Shown here in pieces: positions 7,312 to 14,788 of a stretch of 18,453 nt of DNA (position 1 is the stretch's first letter; each line of letters begins with the position of its first letter). The position numbers were made by a program, and so were the translations under genes. Under the pieces are notes generated by a model that searched no databases, was not told the DNA's origin, and saw only the letters and a list, made by a program, of their open reading frames with translations. The DNA is from Desulfovibrio sp. Dsv1 (GTDB lineage Bacteria; Desulfobacterota; Desulfovibrionia; Desulfovibrionales; Desulfovibrionaceae), in NCBI GenBank assembly GCA_000403945.1, contig APFI01000174.1, positions 1 to 18,453 on the forward strand. The letters are read 5' to 3'.

Positions 7312-8451
7312 TCAGCGGTGCAATGCCGTATAGAGCGATTCCACCGTCCTCTCCTGCGCGGCGCGCGGCAGACCATGCCAGAGAGGAAGACGAATCAAGC
7401 GGACCGACAAATTGTCGGTCCGGCTCATGGCGCCATGAGCCCGCCCGTAGCGCCGCCCGGCAGGCGCGGAGTGCAGGGGCACATAGTGGAAAACAGCATA
7501 GATGCCCTGCTTTTTGAGCTCATCCAGTACGGGCTGGCGGTCAATGTCCGGCGCGAGCAGAACATAGTACATATGTGCGTTGTGAAGGCAATGGGCCGGA
7601 ATCACCGGCCTGCGCAAGAGGCTTTCTTTTTCCAACGGCTCCAGCATCTCATGATAACGCCGCCAACGCGCTATACGATTTTCGGTAATCTCGCCGGCTT
7701 CTTCCAACTGCGCCCAGAGAAAGGCGGCAATGAGCTCACCCGGCAGATAGGAAGAACCGGCTTCCTGCCAAGTGTATTTATCCACCTCTCCCCGGAAGAA
7801 GCGGCTGCGATCCGTACCTTTTTCGCGAATGATTTCGGCCCGCTGCACCAGATCCGGATCATTGACCAGCAGGGCGCCGCCCTCGCCGGAAATGACGTTC
7901 TTGGTTTCATGAAAACTGTACGCGCCCAGATGGCCTATGCTGCCCAGCGCCCGCCCCTTGTAGGCGGACATGAAACCTTGGGCCGCGTCCTCCACGACTT
8001 TGAGGGCGTGGCGTTGCGCGATCTCCATGATGGCGTCCATCTCGCACCCCACGCCCGCGTAATGCACTGGCGCAATGGCACGGGTGCGCGGAGTGACGGC
8101 GTCCTCAATGAGACTTTCGTCGATGTTCAGCGTATCCTCGCGGATGTCCACGAACACGGGCACGCCGCCGCGCAGCGCCACGGCATTGGCTGTGGAGACA
8201 AAGGTATAGGAAGGCATGATCACCTCATCGCCGGGCCGGATGTCCAGCAGCAAGGCCTGCATTTCCAAAGCCGCCGTGCAGGAATGCGTGAGCAGGGCCT
8301 TAAGGCAGCCGCTCAGTTTTTCCAGCCGGTGGTGGCAACGTTTGGTGTACGGGCCGTCGCCGGCCAGTTTACCGTTAAAATGAGCCTCGGCGATATAATA
8401 GAGTTCCTTGCCGGTCATGTGCGGCCAGTTGAAAGGAATATGTTCGGGCAT
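7312..8451 (-). CDS. wecE: dTDP-4-amino-4,6-dideoxyhexose transaminase, WecE/RffA type
   Basis: This 379-residue DegT-family PLP enzyme follows E. coli WecE (376 residues) closely along its whole length: GKLAGDGPYTKRC (28-39), SCTAALEM (57-64), PGDEVIMPSYTFVSTANA (73-90), VEDAAQG (153-159), SFHETKN with the PLP lysine Lys184, FFRGEVDKYTW and FHYVPLHSAPAG. WecE transfers an amino group from glutamate to C4 of dTDP-4-keto-6-deoxyglucose, giving dTDP-Fuc4N, a 4-amino-4,6-dideoxygalactose. The related VioA type makes the gluco isomer, which is less likely given the match. A GGAGG 8 bases upstream supports the start, 12 bases after the gtrA stop. The product would be the amino sugar on which the neighbouring acyl or aminoacyl transfer genes work. 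The dTDP-keto-sugar genes are not in the window. Confidence 0.93.
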   Translation of the reverse strand: MPEHIPFNWPHMTGKELYYIAEAHFNGKLAGDGPYTKRCHHRLEKLSGCLKALLTHSCTAALEMQALLLDIRPGDEVIMPSYTFVSTANAVALRGGVPVFVDIREDTLNIDESLIEDAVTPRTRAIAPVHYAGVGCEMDAIMEIAQRHALKVVEDAAQGFMSAYKGRALGSIGHLGAYSFHETKNVISGEGGALLVNDPDLVQRAEIIREKGTDRSRFFRGEVDKYTWQEAGSSYLPGELIAAFLWAQLEEAGEITENRIARWRRYHEMLEPLEKESLLRRPVIPAHCLHNAHMYYVLLAPDIDRQPVLDELKKQGIYAVFHYVPLHSAPAGRRYGRAHGAMSRTDNLSVRLIRLPLWHGLPRAAQERTVESLYTALHR

Positions 8452-8463
8452 GACGGCCTCCGG

Positions 8464-8916
8464 TTAAGGCTGTTGCGGAGCCGGCGCGGGCCGGACCGCG
8501 AACACATAGAATTTAAGCGCCAGAAACAAAAAGGCGGCGCAAACGAAGATGGCCGCGAGCTGCACCAGTTGATGCGGGTAGCCGAACTTGTCCACACAGA
8601 CATAGAGCATGCCCAGATTGATACTGTAGCTGCAGGCGTGAGCCAGCAAAAACCGCCCCCCTGCACCTGCCGTGCCGCCCTTATAACTAAATGTATACTT
8701 TTTGTTGCCTAAAAAAGAAACCAGCATGGCAAGCGGATAGGATACGCCCACCACCAGCTTGGGGTCCGCTCCCAGCCATGTGAAAAAAAGATAGATGCCG
8801 TACCCGACGGCATTCTGGGCCACGCCCACAACGCCGTAGCGGATGAGCTGGCGCAGGGAGCGCCCGGCCAGCAGGCGGCGCAGCAGTTTCGTCATGGGGA
8901 GGAACATCCTTGCCAT
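8464..8916 (-). CDS. gtrA: GtrA family membrane protein, putative lipid-linked sugar flippase
   Basis: This 150-residue protein has four predicted membrane helices, at about residues 25-47, 55-75, 87-108 and 116-140. It has the family signature: LIRYGVVGVAQNAVGYGIYLF in the first helix and SFLGNKKYTF after the second. GtrA proteins are believed to flip undecaprenyl-phosphate sugars to the periplasm, working with a GtrB transferase and a GT-C enzyme; both partners occur in this operon. The ATG at 8916 shares one base with the stop of the adenylation gene (TGATG), giving coupled translation. A later ATG at 8895, with AAGGA 11 bases before it, is possible and would give 143 residues. Confidence 0.87.
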   Translation of the reverse strand: MARMFLPMTKLLRRLLAGRSLRQLIRYGVVGVAQNAVGYGIYLFFTWLGADPKLVVGVSYPLAMLVSFLGNKKYTFSYKGGTAGAGGRFLLAHACSYSINLGMLYVCVDKFGYPHQLVQLAAIFVCAAFLFLALKFYVFAVRPAPAPQQP

Positions 8917-10460
8917 CAGTGGACGGCCAGATTTTTCAAAGCTTGGCGGTCCACCTTGCCGTTGGCGTTTTTGGGCAGGGAATCCATAAGGTTCAGACGG
9001 CTCGGAATCATATACGAGGGCAAGACTTCACTCAGGCGGCGCAGCAAAGTCTTGTCGTCTTCATGCCCCTCATAGGCCACAAAGGCAAAAATCTTACCGT
9101 AAGCGGCAGTCTGCCGGTGGTAGACCACCGCAGCCTGGCTCACGCCCGGCAGACGCATAAGGCCGCTCTCGATTTCTTCCAGCTCAATGCGATACCCCAT
9201 ATGCTTGATCTGATTGTCCTTGCGCCCCTGGAAGTAGAGCTTGCCGTCCACTTCACAGACCAGATCGCCCGTGCGGTAGGCGCGCTTCATAAAGCGCCGG
9301 GGCTCGTTCAAGGTCAGAAACGCGGTCGCTGTGCGCTCGGGGTCATTGAAGTATCCCGCCGATACGTTGGGCCCCGCCAGCACAAGTTCGCCCTCCGTTC
9401 CCCTATCGCCGTCCGCGCCTTCAATGAAATAATCGAAATTCTGATTCAGCCGTCCCAAAGGGGGCAAGCCTTCCAGATCCGCGAAATCCGCGTCGTCCAA
9501 CTGGTAAGCGCTGCAAATGCAGGTACACTCGGTGGGCCCATAGACGTTGACGATGTGTGCCTGCGGCGCGAAAAGATCATAGAGCTTTTTCAACTCCGCT
9601 TTAGGGTAGCCCTCGCCCCCAAAAGAAATAGAGCGCAAGGCGGGCAGAAAACGGGGTTGCATGGCTTTCATGGCCATGACGTAGATGAGCAGCGAAGGCA
9701 CGGAGAACCAGACGGTACAGGCCATCCGTCCCACATGAGCTACAAGATCATAGGGCTTGGCCAGTAGCTCACGTGGCACTGGGGCCAAGGATGCTCCGGA
9801 AAAGAGCGCTATGTAAAAATCAAAGACGGAATTGTCGAAATACATAGGACTGAGGTTGGCGAAAATATCTTCTTCGCTCACCTCAAAACATCGTGTGCCC
9901 CATTGGATGAAGTGCAGGATATTCTGATGCGTCACAGCCACGCCCTTGGGCACGCCTGTGGAGCCGGAGGTAAACATGATGTACGCCAAGGTAGAACCGT
10001 CCACATCCTTGGTGCGGCTATGGAGTTCTTCCAAACACGCGGCGCGGCTTTCCGGCAGTACGGCCTCGTCAAGAAAAAGACAGGGCACGCCGCTTTCCCC
10101 GGCCAGACGGCGCATGGGTTCTTCATAACATACGTCATCATAGAAAAGCAGATGCGGCTGAGCCGTGGCCATGATCTTCGCCGTGCGGGCTATAGGCGAG
10201 GCCGCGTCGACAATCACATACGGAACACCGAGGCGCAGAGCCGCCAACATCAGCGCGTAGGACAACGGGTGCTTGTTATGGGCAATGGCTATAACATCGC
10301 CGCGCCCACAGCCTTCTTTCATCAGCAATAATGCCAGACACCGGGAAATATCGGTCAGCCGGTCATATGTATACTGACCGTCAGCATAGCGTAGAGCAGT
10401 CTTTTGGCCCCAGCGGGCCGCCACTTCATCACAGAAAGTTCCAAGATTGTAATGGTACAT
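8916..10460 (-). CDS. Free-standing amino-acid-type adenylation enzyme
   Basis: This 514-residue AMP-binding enzyme resembles DltA and NRPS A domains. Motifs in order: A3 FTSGSTGVPKG (163-173), A4 with MYFDNSVFD (206-214), A5 NVYGPTE (305-311), A7 YRTGD (395-399), A8 GRKDNQIKHMGYRIELEEIE (412-431) and A10 PKNANGKVDR with catalytic Lys502. Asp209 in the A4 motif sits where NRPS and DltA enzymes bind the alpha-amino group, so an amino acid substrate is likely. It has no fused carrier domain; a separate carrier protein is encoded three genes upstream (11978-12217) and is the likely partner. DltA itself would come with dltB/C/D, which are absent. Only two bases separate its start from the GNAT gene stop. 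The amino acid cannot be read with confidence. Confidence 0.88.
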   Translation of the reverse strand: MYHYNLGTFCDEVAARWGQKTALRYADGQYTYDRLTDISRCLALLLMKEGCGRGDVIAIAHNKHPLSYALMLAALRLGVPYVIVDAASPIARTAKIMATAQPHLLFYDDVCYEEPMRRLAGESGVPCLFLDEAVLPESRAACLEELHSRTKDVDGSTLAYIMFTSGSTGVPKGVAVTHQNILHFIQWGTRCFEVSEEDIFANLSPMYFDNSVFDFYIALFSGASLAPVPRELLAKPYDLVAHVGRMACTVWFSVPSLLIYVMAMKAMQPRFLPALRSISFGGEGYPKAELKKLYDLFAPQAHIVNVYGPTECTCICSAYQLDDADFADLEGLPPLGRLNQNFDYFIEGADGDRGTEGELVLAGPNVSAGYFNDPERTATAFLTLNEPRRFMKRAYRTGDLVCEVDGKLYFQGRKDNQIKHMGYRIELEEIESGLMRLPGVSQAAVVYHRQTAAYGKIFAFVAYEGHEDDKTLLRRLSEVLPSYMIPSRLNLMDSLPKNANGKVDRQALKNLAVH

Positions 10461-10462
10461 GG

Positions 10463-11248
10463 CTACTTGGCGATAGTAAAAAATTCATACGGCGCGGCGC
10501 AGTTCAGAAAACCCAAGCGCTCACGCAGTGCCATCGAACCGGCATTATTGGTAAAACAATCCCATAACGGTTCCACGCCATGAGCCAAACAGTCGTCCAC
10601 AAAGCGCACGGCGGCCATCATGGCAAATCCTTTGCCGCGATATTCGGGCCGTGTAAAAATATCGACTTCAGCTTTGCAGTTTTCCAAGGCGGCGGCATAG
10701 CAAATAGATGCAGGCTCACCTGCATGGCAGATCACCTGTGCGCGGGCATGAGTCACGAAGGCAGCGGAATCAGGCCAGAAACGCGATATCAGGCCAAAAG
10801 CGCTATCCACGCGATCTACGGTTTCCGTTGTCACGGGCAATGCGACACAGTCCCCATCCCGGGCCAGCAGACGCGCGTGGGCGGCAGCATAGGCTTCCGC
10901 CCGCAGGAAAAAGCGCTGCCGCTCGGAACGAACCGTTCGCATGGATTCGCAGGCATGGAAAGTCGGGATCAACGGCGTGTACAACCGCACTTTGGGTGCG
11001 GCGAACGCCTTGTCGTTCAACAAATACTTTTGCAGTTCCGCCTCAAAGCCGGGCACAGGTTCACCTAAAAGCTGGGCGAAGCCAAAGGCGTGCTCCACAT
11101 AGATTTGCCGGGGCGCCTCCGCCCTATCCGCGTAAGCCATGCCACGTTGCGCGCCGGACAACACTGCCGCAATCAGCGGGAAAAAGGCGTTATTCGCGGT
11201 GTACGCGGCATATGCTCTGGCACGGGCTTCCGGAGAAAGAGCAAACAT
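10463..11248 (-). CDS. GNAT family N-acetyltransferase
   Basis: This 261-residue protein has a GNAT domain in its C-terminal half. The acetyl-CoA loop is PEYRGKGFA (201-209), preceded by the strand AEVDIFTR and followed by NNAGSMALRERLGF (234-247), the usual motif B. The N-terminal 130 residues are of unclear nature, alanine-rich and probably helical; the layout is like the two-part GNAT_acetyltran group. It may acetylate a free amine, for example the amino group of a sugar-bound amino acid or the sugar itself. The ATG shares a base with the dehydrogenase stop (TGATG), showing coupling. Its place between the dehydrogenase and the adenylation enzyme supports a role in making the acyl group or finishing it. 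The substrate is unknown. Confidence 0.82.
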   Translation of the reverse strand: MFALSPEARARAYAAYTANNAFFPLIAAVLSGAQRGMAYADRAEAPRQIYVEHAFGFAQLLGEPVPGFEAELQKYLLNDKAFAAPKVRLYTPLIPTFHACESMRTVRSERQRFFLRAEAYAAAHARLLARDGDCVALPVTTETVDRVDSAFGLISRFWPDSAAFVTHARAQVICHAGEPASICYAAALENCKAEVDIFTRPEYRGKGFAMMAAVRFVDDCLAHGVEPLWDCFTNNAGSMALRERLGFLNCAAPYEFFTIAK

Positions 11249-11988
11249 CAGAAACTCAATCCTCCGTTCACATCCAGCACCACACCGTTGATGAAATCAT
11301 TTTCAGCCAGCGCGCACACAGCCTGGGCCACTTCATGCGTTTCGCCCAAACGCCGCAACGGCGTGCTGCCCACAATATGCCTGATGTGCACATCCTGCAG
11401 GGCCGCGTACGTCGACGGCGTGCCAATGAAGCCCGGAGCCACGGCATTGCAACGGATGCCGAGACGCCCCAGCTCCTTAGACCAGGTGACGGTCATGGCA
11501 TTGACGCCCGCCTTGGCGGCCGCGTAGCTGGTCTGTCCCTCGTTGCCGCGCGCGCTGATGGAGCTGATATTGACAATACACCCCCGCGTACGGCGACGCA
11601 CCATCTGCTCCGCCACGGCCGCGGAGACGATAAAGACGGAATCCAGATTGATTTTCACATCTTCCCGAAAGCTGTCATAGGAAAGCATCATCTGATCGGG
11701 CGACATGATATTCATAAAAGGCGCACTCACGATTCGGCCCGCGCAGTTGACCAGCAGGTGAATGGCCCCGTATTCTTCCGCCACATCGACCGCGACCCTG
11801 CGGGCCTGCTCGGGATCGGTAACGTCCAGCAGAGCGCGCCCGAAGCCTTCGGGCAATTCCGCCAGCGCCTTAGGATTGCAATCCGCCACCACCACGCAGG
11901 CATCGCGTTCCGCCAGCATGTCGGCAATGGCGCGGCCGAGACCGCCGCAGCCGCCCGTAACCAGGGCCACGCTTCCGCTAATCTTCAA
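11248..11988 (-). CDS. Short-chain dehydrogenase/reductase, FabG-like
   Basis: This 246-residue NAD(P)-dependent oxidoreductase has TGGCGGLG (11-18) for the cofactor, NCAG, a NISS serine near 142, and the YAAAK pair Tyr155/Lys159, so the active site is complete. VAPGFIGTP and the end DVNGGLSF are also typical of the family. The start is a TTG at 11988: AAGGAG lies 6 bases before it, the family fold begins right after (KISGSVALVTGG), and no ATG is available nearby. The open frame itself extends to 12021. It overlaps the carrier protein gene by 11 bases. With a carrier protein as immediate partner it may reduce or oxidise a carrier-bound acyl group, such as a 3-keto/3-hydroxy acid, although a sugar nucleotide is also possible. 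Confidence 0.88.
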   Translation of the reverse strand: MKISGSVALVTGGCGGLGRAIADMLAERDACVVVADCNPKALAELPEGFGRALLDVTDPEQARRVAVDVAEEYGAIHLLVNCAGRIVSAPFMNIMSPDQMMLSYDSFREDVKINLDSVFIVSAAVAEQMVRRRTRGCIVNISSISARGNEGQTSYAAAKAGVNAMTVTWSKELGRLGIRCNAVAPGFIGTPSTYAALQDVHIRHIVGSTPLRRLGETHEVAQAVCALAENDFINGVVLDVNGGLSF

Positions 11989-12217
11989 GGCGCACTCCTT
12001 TGTCGCGCAGAACCTGCGCAATGGCCGCCACCGAAGTCATGGCCACAATATCCTGAATATCCAGAGTCAGATCATAGGCGCGTTCCAGCGACATGACCAA
12101 ATCCATCTGCTTGAGGGAGTCCCAGCTCTCCACATCTTCCTTGACGGTTTCAGGCGCAATTTCCGATTCGCGCACGCCAAAAACATCAGCCAGCAGACCC
12201 TGCAATTTCTTATCCAT
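11978..12217 (-). CDS. Acyl or peptidyl carrier protein
   Basis: This 79-residue acidic helical protein has the carrier motif WDSLKQMDLVMSLE; Ser34 (in DSL) should receive phosphopantetheine. Length and the four-helix pattern fit ACP/PCP. It is not the housekeeping AcpP, whose motif is usually GADSLD and which sits among fab genes. GGAG six bases upstream supports the ATG at 12217, one base after the stop of the acyltransferase gene; a longer open frame to 12391 lies wholly inside that gene and is ignored. It is the likely acceptor for the acyl group activated by the free-standing adenylation enzyme. A phosphopantetheinyl transferase is not in the window. Confidence 0.93.
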   Translation of the reverse strand: MDKKLQGLLADVFGVRESEIAPETVKEDVESWDSLKQMDLVMSLERAYDLTLDIQDIVAMTSVAAIAQVLRDKGVRLED

Positions 12218-12218
12218 G

Positions 12219-12890
12219 CTACACTCCGAAATATTTGGCGTATTCCTCGGCCGTACAACGGAAAGGCTCGCCCGAACGGGCCAGATGCACGGCATTGGAC
12301 TTGGTGCATTTGGAAATAAAGGCGGCTCCGCCCACGATATTGCGCTCGCCCACTTCCACTTTGTTGGCAATGGTGGCGTTGACCCCCACAAAGGAACGGC
12401 GTCCCACCCTGGCCATGCCCGAAATCACGGCCCCGGCTGCCAGCCAGCAATGCTCCTCCACCACGGCGTCATGGGCCACTACCACGTTGCCCCAGATCAG
12501 GCAGTCCGCTCCCACAGTCGCTCCCGGCTCAACAAGCGCGCCGGGCATCACCAGCGTTCCCTCACCCAGCGGGTTCCCGGTAAGCACGTTGGCCCTGGGG
12601 TGAACATACGTTTCCATGACGTACCCAAGAGCTTTAAGACATTCAAACAGCCCCTGGCGCACTGCATTCACCTGATCATAGCCTACGGCCATGATGACAC
12701 GGACTTCAGCCGGAGAAAAACGCTCAACCACACTCGAGAGCCCCGTGCAAGGCACGGCGGTAAAGCTGCCGGACGCCGCGTAGGCATCATCCACCACACA
12801 GCCGACGACAGCATATCGGGCATCATCCTCGAGATACGCATGAAGAATATGGGCGGTAACGGCATTGCCCGCCAGAATGATTTTTTGCAT
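12219..12890 (-). CDS. NeuD/PglD-like sugar O/N-acyltransferase
   Basis: This 223-residue protein has a small nucleotide-sugar-binding N-terminal part (MQKIILAGNAVTAHIL) and a left-handed beta-helix of hexapeptide repeats from about residue 95 to 195. His140 (VAHDAVV) and His147 (EEHCWLAAGAV) lie in the stretch where PglD has its catalytic base. PglD acetylates the 4-amino group of UDP-4-amino sugars; NeuD acetylates sialic acid. In this operon the 4-amino sugar made by the WecE-type enzyme is the natural substrate, with acetyl-CoA or an acyl-carrier-protein as donor. The ATG at 12890 is preferred over an in-frame TTG at 12920 because the fold begins there, although its ribosome site (GGCGGA) is weak. 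A 39-base gap separates it from the preceding gene. Confidence 0.85.
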   Translation of the reverse strand: MQKIILAGNAVTAHILHAYLEDDARYAVVGCVVDDAYAASGSFTAVPCTGLSSVVERFSPAEVRVIMAVGYDQVNAVRQGLFECLKALGYVMETYVHPRANVLTGNPLGEGTLVMPGALVEPGATVGADCLIWGNVVVAHDAVVEEHCWLAAGAVISGMARVGRRSFVGVNATIANKVEVGERNIVGGAAFISKCTKSNAVHLARSGEPFRCTAEEYAKYFGV

Positions 12891-12929
12891 ATTTGTTTTC
12901 CGCCGTGTAAAATTTATCAATGCAACGAG

Positions 12930-13865
12930 TTACGCATCTTCCAGAACGGCAAGGCCGAAGCCTGTCTTGCCGTATCCATTCCCATTATAGAGCATATACC
13001 GCTTCCCTTTGTGATCAAATACATAAGGATAGCAAATCATTTCGCTATCCCAGCCGCCTTCCGAAACATCAAGGGAGTGCATCTTTTCATCCATACGCGA
13101 CCAGTGCACGCCGTCCGGAGATTCGGCGTAGCCGATGCGGTAAGTGGTAATGCTGGGTTGCCCCCGGTATGAATACCACATTTTATAGTCGTCAGGCCCG
13201 TCTTTGAGAACGCGAGGAGTTGAAATGGCGTACTCATATTCATTTTTAAAATCAATGACAGGCTGCTTCCCCCGACTCCAGTCGATGCCATTCCGGGATT
13301 CCGCATAACGGATATTATAAAAATGCTCTGGCTTTTGCGCACCTTCACGCAGCTTCCATTCAAGGCAGGACAGGTACCATGTTCTGAACAAGCCATTCTC
13401 AAACATGACATCGTTAACAGCTACAAACTGGAAATCATTCTTGTCTCTATCGATGACCGCGCCTCTAAAAAGTTTCGTAAAGGTCTTACCTCCATCATAG
13501 CTTTCAGCAAGGCCGATGGCACAAGTAAATGGAATTTTTACATGAATGTTCCAGCCACAAAAATAAAGCAGCTTTCTCCCGATGGCATTGACGATACAGC
13601 AGGGAGTCACACCGTTGTCGTCAAAAGCGCCAAGATTTTCTCCAAAGTCTAAAATGGGTGTATGTTCTATCTGCTCAATAACCAAGGAGGTCATGTTCAG
13701 CTTCGCTCTGAAGATACGCTCCCTGTTAGTTTCATCCCGTGAACCGAAATAAACCGCATAGATATCGTCCTCAAGACGATCAAGTACGGGGATGCGGGCA
13801 TACCCGCGCATGAGCGACGACAAATTATCCGGAGCAAAAAGACAACCTAACTTTTTCCATCGCAT
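12930..13865 (-). CDS. Glycosidase-like five-bladed beta-propeller protein
   Basis: This 311-residue protein belongs to a group related to the GH43/GH32/GH130 propellers that is common in surface-polysaccharide clusters. Characteristic points: the start WKKLGCLFAPD, YARIPVL, the strand YAVYFGSRDETNRERI (36-51), repeated AES-DG-W elements (119-129, 188-196, 247-255), and the end GGWDSEMICYPYVF (270-283) with YMLYNGNGYGKTGFGLA (290-306). Several Asp/Glu residues sit in these motifs and could be catalytic, but no activity is established for this group as far as I know. It lacks a signal peptide, so it should be cytoplasmic, which is odd for a polysaccharide hydrolase. It overlaps the GT2 gene by 19 bases, so the reading frames are tightly coupled. 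Confidence 0.8.
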   Translation of the reverse strand: MRWKKLGCLFAPDNLSSLMRGYARIPVLDRLEDDIYAVYFGSRDETNRERIFRAKLNMTSLVIEQIEHTPILDFGENLGAFDDNGVTPCCIVNAIGRKLLYFCGWNIHVKIPFTCAIGLAESYDGGKTFTKLFRGAVIDRDKNDFQFVAVNDVMFENGLFRTWYLSCLEWKLREGAQKPEHFYNIRYAESRNGIDWSRGKQPVIDFKNEYEYAISTPRVLKDGPDDYKMWYSYRGQPSITTYRIGYAESPDGVHWSRMDEKMHSLDVSEGGWDSEMICYPYVFDHKGKRYMLYNGNGYGKTGFGLAVLEDA

Positions 13866-14788
13866 GATGGATACCTCAATATTTGGCGTATGACGACATA
13901 AGGGCGGCCTTTAACTTCTTCAAAAATTTTAGAGAGATATATTCCCGTCGTTCCAAGAGCCATCATAGTAAGCCCGAAAAACAGACAGGTAATGACAAAA
14001 AGGCTGGTCCACCCCTCCACTGTAGTTCCCATCAGAATGCGACGCGCCATAAGAAAAGTTAGTGCAAAAAATGAAATGATCATAGTAGCTCCGCCGAACC
14101 AGAAAAAAAAATAGAGTGGTCTGGCGCTAAAGCTGGTTATGGAATCAACGCATTGGGCAAGTTTGCGCCTGAATGTATACGTAGTATTAGGCTTACTTTT
14201 TTTGACGCAGAGCAATGATGCCTGCGAAAACCCCGTAAGCGCAATAAGCCCACCCAGGAAAATAGTCCGCTCCCGGTGCTCCAGCAGCGCATCGGCGAAT
14301 CGGCGGGTCATGAGTTTGGCAATAATTGTATTTTTGGGGATAGTGATAGGAGACAGCGCGTTGAACATTCCATAAAATAATCCACCACTCCACCGCTCAA
14401 ACCAACCTCCTTTACGGCTTTTCTGAACACCATACACAAGATCGACACCCTGATTTTCCATGGTATGCCAGAATGCATGCAGGAGCTCTGGCTCTTCCTC
14501 AAGGTCTACGTCAATGACAAACACCTTTTCCCCAGAAGTCTGGCCGATACCCGCCATGATGGCCTTGTGGTGTCCAAAATTACGCGACAGGTCCACCACC
14601 ACCATATGCGGGTCGCTGTTGGTCAACGCAATGGCTAAATCCACGGCATTATCCGGCGAACCATCATTGACCATAACAATTTCATAATCCTCACCCGCGA
14701 GTTGCCGCGCGGCGGCGGACGCCCTGCGATGGAACTCCTCCACATAAGGCGCGGAGTAGTACAAGGTGGTGACGATGGAAAGCTTCAT
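13847..14788 (-). CDS. Polyprenyl-phosphate glycosyltransferase, GtrB/ArnC-like GT2
   Basis: This 313-residue GT-A enzyme of family GT2 (DPM1/GtrB/ArnC group) joins a sugar from a nucleotide donor to undecaprenyl phosphate on the inner face of the membrane. Motifs: VNDGSPD (40-46), DLSRNFGHHKAIMAGI (66-81), the metal-binding VIDVDLEEEPE (91-101, DVD in place of the common DAD), RTIFLGG (174-180) and the membrane-proximal VDSITSFSARPL (214-225). Two membrane helices follow (about 226-248 and 261-283), then KIFEEVKGRPYVVI. Its ATG overlaps the WbqC stop by four bases (ATGA) and has GAGG 8 bases upstream. Together with GtrA and the GT-C protein it completes a three-part sugar transfer route. The local DNA is more AT-rich than the flanks. 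Confidence 0.92.
   Translation of the reverse strand: MKLSIVTTLYYSAPYVEEFHRRASAAARQLAGEDYEIVMVNDGSPDNAVDLAIALTNSDPHMVVVDLSRNFGHHKAIMAGIGQTSGEKVFVIDVDLEEEPELLHAFWHTMENQGVDLVYGVQKSRKGGWFERWSGGLFYGMFNALSPITIPKNTIIAKLMTRRFADALLEHRERTIFLGGLIALTGFSQASLLCVKKSKPNTTYTFRRKLAQCVDSITSFSARPLYFFFWFGGATMIISFFALTFLMARRILMGTTVEGWTSLFVITCLFFGLTMMALGTTGIYLSKIFEEVKGRPYVVIRQILRYPSCDGKS

Noticed and set aside
7168..8712. 514-residue plus-strand frame
   Set aside because: Antisense of wecE and parts of its neighbours; wecE is unmistakable.
8916..10460. Interpretation as dltA for teichoic acid D-alanylation
   Set aside because: The enzyme resembles DltA, but dltB and dltD are absent, the genomic setting is a Gram-negative sugar operon, and the carrier is a separate non-DltC protein.
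10708..12096. 462-residue plus-strand frame
   Set aside because: Antisense of the GNAT and dehydrogenase genes, His/Arg-rich with no motif.
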